From contig JAJEIO010000031.1 of NCBI GenBank assembly GCA_022827835.1, positions 1-37,460 on the forward strand: a stretch of DNA of 37,460 bases, written 5' to 3'. Made by a program: the position numbers and the translations under genes. The notes under the pieces were generated by a model, which was not told the origin of the DNA, did no database searches, and saw only the letters and a list, made by a program, of their open reading frames with translations. The number at the start of each line of letters is the position of its first letter. Within the stretch, counting starts at the first letter, position 1. This document shows positions 8,525 to 16,551 of this stretch, one piece after another. This DNA comes from Candidatus Latescibacterota bacterium (lineage in GTDB: Bacteria > Latescibacterota > UBA2968 > UBA8231).

Positions 8525-8857
8525 TCAATGGGTCGTCAGAGACTTTTCCAGTTCTTTATAGGCATGCGTCAACTGGGCGCACAACGCGTTGGCAACCTCG
8601 CGCTTGGCCGGCTCTTGGGCGTGGCGGTCGGGGTGGTACTGCTTCATCAACCGCTTCCAAGCCGCCTTTACCTCCTCCAGATTGGCTCCATAGGGAAGCT
8701 CCAGATTGGCGTAATATCCGGCGAGAACCGGATCTTCAGCCGGTTCAGGAGGTGCAGGCGGTGGAGGCGGAGGCTGCCAATGCTCGTAGACATCGCTTGG
8801 CTCGCTAGATACAGTGTGCGCCCGCACGACGCGGAATATGCGCCCAAGTAAGTCCAT
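8525..8857 (-). CDS. Small C-terminal J-domain protein
   Basis: 110 residues. Residues 1-30 are basic/hydrophobic, 31-42 a proline run (QPPPPPPAPPEP), and 47-105 a J domain: YYANLELPYGANLEEVKAAW followed by KRLMKQYHPDRH, with the HPD tripeptide that stimulates DnaK ATPase intact. J domains are usually N-terminal; here the domain is at the C-terminus with no Gly/Phe-rich or substrate domain. It lies 20 bases upstream of the DUF2170 gene in the same direction. It may recruit Hsp70 to the PspA complex, which is inference. No clear ribosome site. Confidence 0.85.
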   Translation of the reverse strand: MDLLGRIFRVVRAHTVSSEPSDVYEHWQPPPPPPAPPEPAEDPVLAGYYANLELPYGANLEEVKAAWKRLMKQYHPDRHAQEPAKREVANALCAQLTHAYKELEKSLTTH

Positions 8858-8870
8858 AAATGGCGAAAAT

Positions 8871-8891
8871 ACAAGGGATACTAGACCTTGT
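8871..8891 (-). terminator. Weak hairpin between the OPT-PDZ gene and the J-domain gene
   Basis: ACAAGG (8871-8876) and CCTTGT (8886-8891) can pair around a 9-base loop; on the minus strand the stem is followed by ATTTT. The stem is short, so this is at best a leaky terminator or attenuator between the transporter part and the PspA part of the minus-strand run. Confidence 0.3.
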
Positions 8892-8899
8892 CCACCCCC

Positions 8900-11800
8900 T
8901 CAATAGGCGAGGGAAGAAACGGCCTTTTTGATCATCGACAAGGCCGCGCTGAACATGCCGATCAGGGCCATGCCAACCCCAAAGCCCACGCTCAAGACCA
9001 TAGCGTATTGCCGCCATTGCTGCATGCCGTACCGCTTCCAGAAGTAGTGCCTAGCCAGCAAGGCACCAATGATTTGTGGAATGAGAGCGTGCGGAAGGCC
9101 GGTGACGCTCTGGACGTATCCCCAGATCATAAAGATCGGCATTCCCAAAAAAGCCATAGAAAAATATGCCGCTAAGCCGAAGCCGGCTGCGCCGATGATG
9201 ATGGGCCACTTCCTACCGCCGAGGGGATGACGCGTATCTTCGTCGATCAGGCCGTCGCCATCGTCGTCTTTATTGTTAACCAGTTCCTCGTCACGGCCCT
9301 CGATGGCCCCCTCCCGATAGGTCAACCCCGGCTGGACGGGCGGCGCGGCGGCCACCAAGCCTTGGAGCCTATCCCCATCCCGCTCCCACTCGACCAGCAC
9401 CGCTGTCGCGGTCTCCTCAACGACCGCAGCAAAAGCGGCCACCACCACCTCACTCTGCCACGTATCTTGGTCGATACCCTGACCGTTGATCGTCATAAGA
9501 TGGTCGCCCGCTTGCAATCCCAAGCGGTGGCCCAATCCCTCCCCGGCCACGGTGGCGACGCGCACCGCGTCGTATTCGGTCCATCCCTCGACGAACGACG
9601 TATCCGCCGCAAACTCAAGCCCCAGAGCTTCCCCCGGCCGACGCACCACAGCTCGACGCATGGTCTTCTCATCCCGCTCCCAAGCGGCAAACACGGAGTC
9701 CGCGCCTTGGGTAAAATACCGGTCAATCCGCCCTGTGTCCCATTGGGGAACGCGCAGTTCGACACCGTTTACCGCGCGGAGACGGTCGCCTTCCGCCAGT
9801 CCGAGTTGACCTCCCAGCCCCGCTGGCTCTACGCCAGCGACGATAGCCGCGATATTGAGGTCGCCATCGTCGTCCTTGCGGTTGCCCGTAAAGCGCATGT
9901 CATGCCACAGGACTTCAAAGAGCAAGGGCCGGTCCGAAGAGCGTTGCAAAAACTCGCCGTCAAAGCTGGGCAGGCGATCCACTTCAAAGTAGAAGTCAAC
10001 CGAGTCGCCTGGGGTTAAATCGACCGCAGCTCGGAAGTTGGGGTTCGGCGTGTCAATGACCATGCCGTTAGGGGGCCAAAGGAGCTGGGGGTCATCCGAC
10101 GGAGTACCCGCCTCGGCGTCGATCCTTTGGGCGGCCTCCGGCGGCGGTGGTGCGTCCCCACCGCTGAAGTCCGTGTAGAAGTAGCCGGTCCGCGACCAAG
10201 GTTCATAGGAGCGCTTTACCGGATCCGGCACCTCTAAATCCCTAGTAGTACTTACCCGCCAGTACCACCAGCGGCCGTCCTGCAAATTGCTCGGACTCCA
10301 CACGACTTGGCCATTGGGCACAATATCCCCTTCCAACTCCTCTCCGGCGCGCCACATTTTGTTGTACATCGTACTGGATAGTACGAGCGCTTGGTCAAAG
10401 GCCCGCAGCGGCCACATGATTTGCGCGTACGGGTAGCTCTCCGAGGGGATGGGGGCCAACTTCCAGAGGAAGGTCCAGTACATCAGACTCACCCCAAAGA
10501 CGATGGGCAACATAAAGAGCTCGGCCTTGAGCAGGCTGGTAAACTTCATCCCGGTCAGCTCTACTACCCTGAACTGCTCGGCGTGCCCGCCGAAGTTGCG
10601 GGCCGGAAAGGGCACGAACCAGATTTCGACCCCGCGAAAGCCGGTCATAAAGCGGATGGCGTCTTCGACATGGGGGATCGAAACGTTTCGGCCAACCAAG
10701 CCGTCGAGCCGGGCGCTGACAAAGGACATGATCGGTGCCCAGACAAAGGCGATGAGCACGAAAAGCACCAACAGACCAGTGCTGACCAAGGTGGGAAACA
10801 AGGCCTTGGCCAAGACGATCGGATAGATCGCCGCTACGCAGAACAGCGAAGCGCAGATCCACAGATTGAAATCGCCGCGGCCGAGATGCTTTAAGCAGTA
10901 TCCTCTCACTTCGGCCGGGCGGTGGCAGTCCGAGTGCTTGCACATCCCCGATTGGTCGGCCCCTTCGAGCTGGAGCTTTTCCTGCAATTCGGCCTTCTTT
11001 TCTCGGCCAGTAGAAAAAAGCTGATAAAAGCTGACGATGGTGACCGCGATGGTAATGCCAATGGAAAAGGCGCGCCAAAAGTCGATTCCAGTGACGATGG
11101 AGGTTTGGATGAGGCCCATGCCGATTTCCCAGCGCGGCAGATAGCCCCATGCGTAGAGCAAGGGACTGACGGCCGTGTGTATCATCACCCCGGCAAAGGA
11201 GCCGATCACCGACCAGAAGGGCATGAACAACCCAGCGAATACCGGCCCCAAACTCATGACGATCCCCAGCGGCGCGGCCTGTATGATATTGCCGAGATAG
11301 GGACTCAAATCCCAGAAGGGAATCGGCAAGATCGTTACTTTGGACCCCCAGAGTTCGGTGACGACCGGAATCCCTACATAGATGACTCCGAATGACGCAC
11401 CGATGGCCGCACCGATGCTGAATACCGGCCACTTCCACGTCTCCCGCTCGGCACCCGAATCCTCGGCCAGCGCCATGGCGCTCAACGCCGACATCGGCGC
11501 GGTCGGAAAGGGCAATTGCTCGCGGTCGGAAGTGAGCCGGAAGAGCATGTAGCCGGACGTAAACCAAGCGATGCGGCCCATGATCGTCCCGACCACCAAC
11601 AGCAGGATCGGGGCCAGCCAGTCGCGGTGAATAAAGGTGCGCTCGGCAATGGCCTCCGAATCGGGCGCGGGTACCCACCACCACGGCAAGAGGCGCGAGA
11701 TGCCGAATTGCTCGGCTTCGGCCGAGGTCACGAAGTACTGACGCCAAAGCAAGTCGAGGAATGCGCCTTCCTCGCGGGAGACCAAGGCGGAGGCCACGTA

Positions 11801-12148
11801 CACCAGCAGGTAGATCTCTTGGCGCCTGAGCGAGGTAAATGAACGCTTGGAGATTTCTAAAAAGAGGATCACCGTCACCCATTGCGCTGCCACGCCTATA
11901 TCGATACCCGCGTACAACCCGAGGAACATCTCGCCTGGGGTCATAATTAGCGAGATGAAGAGCACGCCGATTATGGTGCGGATCGTAAAGCCTTCTTCAA
12001 AGCGGTCGGGCGCTTGGAGCAAGTCGCGATACTCCTCCAACTCGGCCCACTGCCGCTTGCGCTTTTGCTCGCGGCTAAATAGCTGCTGAAAAGACCCATA
12101 CCGTCTCTGAAAAGACTCAGACAGTCTCTGAAAAAACGCTTCCATCAT
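8900..12148 (-). CDS. OPT/DUF6785-like membrane protein with zinc motif, two PDZ domains and Ca-binding loop
   Basis: 1082 residues. Residues 55-375 and 425-585 contain many membrane segments resembling OPT/DUF6785-type transporters. Between them a soluble loop carries C403-x4-C408-x9-C418-x2-H421, a zinc-knuckle-like motif. Residues 640-725 look like a beta-rich extracytoplasmic segment, followed by two PDZ-like domains (about 765-835 with GLGGQLGLAEGDRLRAVNG, and 860-935 with GLGHRLGLQAGDHLMTINGQ), an Asp-rich DDDGDGLIDED loop (961-971) of the thrombospondin-3/dockerin calcium type, and more membrane segments to the end. The ATG overlaps the upstream stop as ATGA. Substrate unknown; peptide transport is a family-level guess. 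Confidence 0.72.
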   Translation of the reverse strand: MMEAFFQRLSESFQRRYGSFQQLFSREQKRKRQWAELEEYRDLLQAPDRFEEGFTIRTIIGVLFISLIMTPGEMFLGLYAGIDIGVAAQWVTVILFLEISKRSFTSLRRQEIYLLVYVASALVSREEGAFLDLLWRQYFVTSAEAEQFGISRLLPWWWVPAPDSEAIAERTFIHRDWLAPILLLVVGTIMGRIAWFTSGYMLFRLTSDREQLPFPTAPMSALSAMALAEDSGAERETWKWPVFSIGAAIGASFGVIYVGIPVVTELWGSKVTILPIPFWDLSPYLGNIIQAAPLGIVMSLGPVFAGLFMPFWSVIGSFAGVMIHTAVSPLLYAWGYLPRWEIGMGLIQTSIVTGIDFWRAFSIGITIAVTIVSFYQLFSTGREKKAELQEKLQLEGADQSGMCKHSDCHRPAEVRGYCLKHLGRGDFNLWICASLFCVAAIYPIVLAKALFPTLVSTGLLVLFVLIAFVWAPIMSFVSARLDGLVGRNVSIPHVEDAIRFMTGFRGVEIWFVPFPARNFGGHAEQFRVVELTGMKFTSLLKAELFMLPIVFGVSLMYWTFLWKLAPIPSESYPYAQIMWPLRAFDQALVLSSTMYNKMWRAGEELEGDIVPNGQVVWSPSNLQDGRWWYWRVSTTRDLEVPDPVKRSYEPWSRTGYFYTDFSGGDAPPPPEAAQRIDAEAGTPSDDPQLLWPPNGMVIDTPNPNFRAAVDLTPGDSVDFYFEVDRLPSFDGEFLQRSSDRPLLFEVLWHDMRFTGNRKDDDGDLNIAAIVAGVEPAGLGGQLGLAEGDRLRAVNGVELRVPQWDTGRIDRYFTQGADSVFAAWERDEKTMRRAVVRRPGEALGLEFAADTSFVEGWTEYDAVRVATVAGEGLGHRLGLQAGDHLMTINGQGIDQDTWQSEVVVAAFAAVVEETATAVLVEWERDGDRLQGLVAAAPPVQPGLTYREGAIEGRDEELVNNKDDDGDGLIDEDTRHPLGGRKWPIIIGAAGFGLAAYFSMAFLGMPIFMIWGYVQSVTGLPHALIPQIIGALLARHYFWKRYGMQQWRQYAMVLSVGFGVGMALIGMFSAALSMIKKAVSSLAY

Positions 12149-15100
12149 TCCACCTGCTCAGCTTCGGTTGCCGCGGCCAACATCTGCTCGGCGACCTGGC
12201 GATGGTGGGCTTTGGATTCCTCCGCCAGCGTGTGCCAGAGCAGGAACTCTTTCCGCAATCCATTAATAAAGCGATGGTTGACCCGCTGCCAGAAGGTATC
12301 CTGACCGCTGATCCGCTGTATGTAAATCTCCACTGTATATACGGACTTGACCTCGGTGGGCAAAAATTCGAGCTGCATGAACTGGCTCACCCCCATGTCG
12401 AACGGCGCCAGCCAGAGCAGGAGTTGCACTGCGTATTCCGGTCCGCGCTCGCCGGCTTCCTCAACTAACTGGACCTTCTCGGCGTAGAAGTCGCCGATGG
12501 ACTCCTCGCTATAGGCGCTGAAGTAACCGGCCAAAAAGCCGCACAAGCCCCGCACTTCCCCCTCGCTGACCATAAAGGGAAACTCCATTTCCCAGCGGTC
12601 CCCGCTAGGGGCTGGCGGTGTCCAGCGACGGATCGTATCGGGCACGGCCGTGCGGGCCGCCACCCTCGCCGGATAGATAGTCGAAAGCAAGACCACCGCC
12701 ATCACGAGCAGGGCCGAGGCAATCGCCGCCATTGACGAGTAATTGAGGCTTATGCCCTGTAGCAAATCCAACGCGAGGAGTGCTTTGCCCAAACTCTGGC
12801 CGAGTATATAGCCCAAGGTAACGCCAATGATAGCATAGACACATGCTTCGGCCACGAAAAGCAGGGCAATGTGCAGCGGTGCCAATCCAACCGACGAATA
12901 GATGCCAATCTCGCGGAAACGCTCATAGACGGCCCCCATCATCGCATTGAGCACAATCAGCGCTGCGATAAACATCGGTATCACCAAGTCTCCTAACCCC
13001 TCGACGTCGGGAGACCCTATCGAGGTGTAAGAAAATACCTTAATGGCGGATTCGCCCGGCTCCTGCAGGCCGGCAAAAAGCGTAATGGCCAGACGCAGAA
13101 GAAAATCCTCGACCATTTCCTGTGTGCGTGCTCCATCCTCCATCCTCACCGCTACCGAGCGCAACATGCCCCCCGCTTCCCTCAGCGTTCCATAGGGCAA
13201 GACCAGCACGTTGTCGGACTCTAAGTGGATGAAGGGACGAATATCGAGCGCGGACTCCTCTACGGCGATGCTCATATTGTCCTCGGCCACCGGCCCTAGG
13301 GCTTGGGCACTCGACATCTGGAAATCCGCTGGCGTCAGCGGCTCGTCGTCGAGATCGCGCACGGCTTCAAAGCGGTCGGGATCAAATACGCCCCTCACCA
13401 CTAAGTTCCGGCCGAATACCCGAACCGTTGCCGTGCCCAGTTCGGCCGGCCCAATGCCCAGTGCCTCGGCCATGCCCTCGGCCATCAGGCAGCTTGCCTC
13501 GTCCTCGTGCGTGAAGAAGCTACCTCCCACTAGCGCTTGGTCAATGCCGGTGACGCGCACTTCCTCCGGCATCAGCCCCAGCATTCCGGTCGCCCGCACT
13601 ACCGAAGTATCGCCGAAGACTTCAATGTACTTTTTCTGCTCATCGTCAAAGGCGACATACCAGTTCCGCGGCACGACCACTCCCTCGGTGGCAAAGTGAG
13701 AGCGGGCGTAGTCGAGCGTCGGGCGGTTCAACTCATTCCAATTGCGGTCGCGGATCAGCACTCCTTCGTAGGTTCCCTCGTGGTCCATCGCAAAGGCCAT
13801 ATAGCGGACCTGAGTATTGAAAGAAGTGAAGGAAAGCACTGTAAAGGTGAGCAGAACCAAGGTCAGCAAGGTCAATCCGGTGCGCAGCTTGCGCCGACGC
13901 ATATTGGAAATGCCGAGCATAAAGGCCGCATAGCTGGCGCTGGCGCGGCTGATATCGGTCTCGTGGACGTGGGCTTCCTGCGCCTGATATGCCTTCATAT
14001 AGCGGTTGAAGCGGGTGCTAATCATCGATAGGACAAACGCCGCCATCGCCATGATCGCAAAGGCCAGCAAGATCACCAGTGGATGGGCGATGGCAAAGGC
14101 CGGGTGAACCTGGGAGATGGCGATCCAGATCAAAAGCAACAGCCCCCCAAACCCCGCTAGCTGCCAGCGAATATCGGCTGCCGCAAACAGCAACCGCTCC
14201 CCCAGAAAGGCTGTTGGGATGACCAAGGCGAGAAAAAACACCATCCCGGTGATGACGTCGTTGAGCGTCTGTAGCACTTCTGGGTACGCGCGGGACGTCA
14301 CCCCCAGCGCAGCCCGGACGTGCTCGACATAGCGCTCCCAATCCTTGGCCTCTTCGGCCTGTCGCGCTTTTTCGATCAGGCTTTTGCCGCGCTGGTGCAA
14401 CCGGGCTAGGCGTTGATTTTCAATGGCGTGCTCGCGCAAGGTACGCAGCCGCGCCTCATTGAGCTGCCACATGTCCTCAACGGCCAGCATCCCGGTGCGG
14501 ATCAGCGATTCCTTTCTGAGCACGTAGCCCCGTCCTCGCGCCTGTTCCTCATCTTCGTTTCCCTCGCTGTTGAGCAAGAGCAGGCGGTTGGCGACGAACA
14601 TCTTGATGCCGTCGTCCTCGTCGGCGTCCTGCGGTCCGAAGACCACGCCGACGGCTTCGCCCTCGTCAATTCCCCGCGCCAGCCCAAACTGCCGAGGTGC
14701 CACCCCGCTGCGGTTGACGATCTTGATCTCTCCAAACGACCGGAGATAGCGCGGGTCAATCATGCTGTAGAAGGACCGCGAAATAGTGGGAAAGACGACG
14801 ATGATCTTTTCGTTGATATTCCAGCGAATTTTGCTTTGGATCATCCATCCGTTCACGATCCCGCCACTGAACTCTTGCGCCCTTTTCGAAAGGTCGGGCG
14901 CAAACCCGATCTCCCCGGTCGCCGGATTAACTTGGTAGGCCGCCACTGGATAGCCTCCAGTCCACAAGCCATCAATATCGGCGACGCCTTGGCCGTCCGT
15001 GAGGTGGTACTGTGCCCAGCGCACGCCTTTGTGCGATTTGAACCAAGGATCCACTACTACAATGGCATCGGCAATCGGGCGGTCCGGTACTGTGCTCCGA

Positions 15101-16551
15101 CGCGGGAATGAGCGGACCTTGACCCGCAGGGAGCGCAATTTGTCCTTGAGCACGGGACCAAAGTCTTCGAGATCGGCAAACAGGTCCTCGTCGTTGACGG
15201 CCCGCGCCAGCATGGCGTTGAGCAGGCGGCTTTGGCGGGACAGATTTTCGATATTCATCCGCTCAGGCGTATCGAGTGGGGTATCGACTATATAGCGAGC
15301 ATCGTTGACGGTCACAAACGACAGCGAGATGATTCCAGCGGCCAGCGCCTGCTCCCCACTGACCGAGACCCCACCCGGCACGAAGGTTGACCAGTCCATG
15401 CCGCGAATCGGGCTGATTCCATTGGCCAGCGGCCGTTCCTGCGCCAAGCCCAACCGAGCGGACTCCTCCTCGGCATAGGCCGTAAAACGCCGTCCAAAAG
15501 GCACGAAGAACCGCTTGAGATCGTAGCTAAAAGTATTGTTCCAAATCCCCAGCCCTTCGGATTGACTCGTCAGGTCAATGCAGATGAAAAGCTTGGGCTT
15601 GAGCGGCTCTTCCATCCGTTCGGCATAGTAGGGATGGAGGCGGGCGTGGCGCTCGAGGAAGTGGACAATCCCCTGCTGAGCTTGGAAATGCGCGCCCGTG
15701 GCCACTAGCACGACCGGTCGGCGCGGAGGGTGACGCACTAGGTGTTCGGCCAACGCCAGCAACGCAGCAATGCCGCTGGTCGCTTCGGCCGCCGGAGCCA
15801 AGGCGGGAACCACCGACGTGCCATCGTAGTAGCTTTCGATGACAATGGTCTCGTCGGCCAGCGCTGGGTCGGTGCCGGAGAGCCGACCCCAGATATTCCA
15901 AGCCGTTTCGCGCTGCCAGTCCATCCGCCCCTTGAGCACTACGGAAGTTGGCTGCTGGAGTAACCGCTCTTTGAGCTGTAATCCGGCGGCTCTTTCAATC
16001 CAAAAGCGCGGGATGTCCAGCGGCGCAGTGGAGTACTTGGCTGTAGCTTGATTGCGCGTGGTCTCTTCTGGCTCTATGAAGACAATGGCGCGCGCGCCTA
16101 GCGAAGCGGCCTGTAACCAGCGGTTCCAGCTATTGAACTCCAGCAGCACCACCCGACCGTCGAGTTCAAAGCCCGCAAAATCCTCCCACTCTCCGTCCCC
16201 GCCGTAGATCATCTCGCCCTCGTATTCAGGCAGGGTCGAGGTGCGGACCAAGTTGGGCCACAGGCTATAGAGTGCGTAGCGCTCCCCACTCTCTGTGAGG
16301 AGCAACTCCCCCCCTTGATCGATGGGCACGGTGACTTCAAAGGATTCGCGAGTCAGTTCGGGCAAGCCAATCTCGCGCAGGCGCTGCTCGACGTAATCTG
16401 CGGCGGCCGCTGACCCAGGATAGCCGCTGACCCTAGAGCCGAGCGATGACAGATAAGCGACGGTTTCGCGCACGCCGTCCTCGCGCGCCCAACCGCTATT
16501 AGCAGCGGTCAGCACGAGAACGCAGAGGATGTAGTAAGCCGAGTGTTTCAT
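12145..16551 (-). CDS. Degenerate M28-peptidase domain fused to FtsX/MacB-type permease
   Basis: 1468 residues, secreted or membrane protein. Residues 1-22 are a signal peptide. Residues 25-455 resemble an M28 aminopeptidase with a PA-like insert, but the metal and catalytic positions are changed: ESYYDG (239-244) in place of xxHxD, E256 for the bridging Asp, H288-F289 for the Glu pair, and D423 for the last His; only D243 and D326 remain. Residues 690-750 are probably coiled coil, 766-845 hold membrane segments, and 880-1330 form an FtsX/MacB-type permease (NMRRRKLRTGLTLL at 883, then a large periplasmic domain and three C-terminal membrane segments). The tail to 1468 is soluble. The start at 16551 overlaps the previous stop as ATGA, excluding the longer reading. 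No ABC ATPase is nearby. Confidence 0.8.
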   Translation of the reverse strand: MKHSAYYILCVLVLTAANSGWAREDGVRETVAYLSSLGSRVSGYPGSAAAADYVEQRLREIGLPELTRESFEVTVPIDQGGELLLTESGERYALYSLWPNLVRTSTLPEYEGEMIYGGDGEWEDFAGFELDGRVVLLEFNSWNRWLQAASLGARAIVFIEPEETTRNQATAKYSTAPLDIPRFWIERAAGLQLKERLLQQPTSVVLKGRMDWQRETAWNIWGRLSGTDPALADETIVIESYYDGTSVVPALAPAAEATSGIAALLALAEHLVRHPPRRPVVLVATGAHFQAQQGIVHFLERHARLHPYYAERMEEPLKPKLFICIDLTSQSEGLGIWNNTFSYDLKRFFVPFGRRFTAYAEEESARLGLAQERPLANGISPIRGMDWSTFVPGGVSVSGEQALAAGIISLSFVTVNDARYIVDTPLDTPERMNIENLSRQSRLLNAMLARAVNDEDLFADLEDFGPVLKDKLRSLRVKVRSFPRRSTVPDRPIADAIVVVDPWFKSHKGVRWAQYHLTDGQGVADIDGLWTGGYPVAAYQVNPATGEIGFAPDLSKRAQEFSGGIVNGWMIQSKIRWNINEKIIVVFPTISRSFYSMIDPRYLRSFGEIKIVNRSGVAPRQFGLARGIDEGEAVGVVFGPQDADEDDGIKMFVANRLLLLNSEGNEDEEQARGRGYVLRKESLIRTGMLAVEDMWQLNEARLRTLREHAIENQRLARLHQRGKSLIEKARQAEEAKDWERYVEHVRAALGVTSRAYPEVLQTLNDVITGMVFFLALVIPTAFLGERLLFAAADIRWQLAGFGGLLLLIWIAISQVHPAFAIAHPLVILLAFAIMAMAAFVLSMISTRFNRYMKAYQAQEAHVHETDISRASASYAAFMLGISNMRRRKLRTGLTLLTLVLLTFTVLSFTSFNTQVRYMAFAMDHEGTYEGVLIRDRNWNELNRPTLDYARSHFATEGVVVPRNWYVAFDDEQKKYIEVFGDTSVVRATGMLGLMPEEVRVTGIDQALVGGSFFTHEDEASCLMAEGMAEALGIGPAELGTATVRVFGRNLVVRGVFDPDRFEAVRDLDDEPLTPADFQMSSAQALGPVAEDNMSIAVEESALDIRPFIHLESDNVLVLPYGTLREAGGMLRSVAVRMEDGARTQEMVEDFLLRLAITLFAGLQEPGESAIKVFSYTSIGSPDVEGLGDLVIPMFIAALIVLNAMMGAVYERFREIGIYSSVGLAPLHIALLFVAEACVYAIIGVTLGYILGQSLGKALLALDLLQGISLNYSSMAAIASALLVMAVVLLSTIYPARVAARTAVPDTIRRWTPPAPSGDRWEMEFPFMVSEGEVRGLCGFLAGYFSAYSEESIGDFYAEKVQLVEEAGERGPEYAVQLLLWLAPFDMGVSQFMQLEFLPTEVKSVYTVEIYIQRISGQDTFWQRVNHRFINGLRKEFLLWHTLAEESKAHHRQVAEQMLAAATEAEQVE

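Noticed and set aside
9227..10018. 263-codon plus-strand open frame
   Set aside because: Antisense to the PDZ part of the OPT-like gene and without any recognisable pattern.
10395..11882. 495-codon open frame in another minus-strand register inside the OPT-PDZ gene
   Set aside because: Its translation is Arg/Gly/His-rich with no domain, and the overlapping frame has clear membrane and PDZ features.
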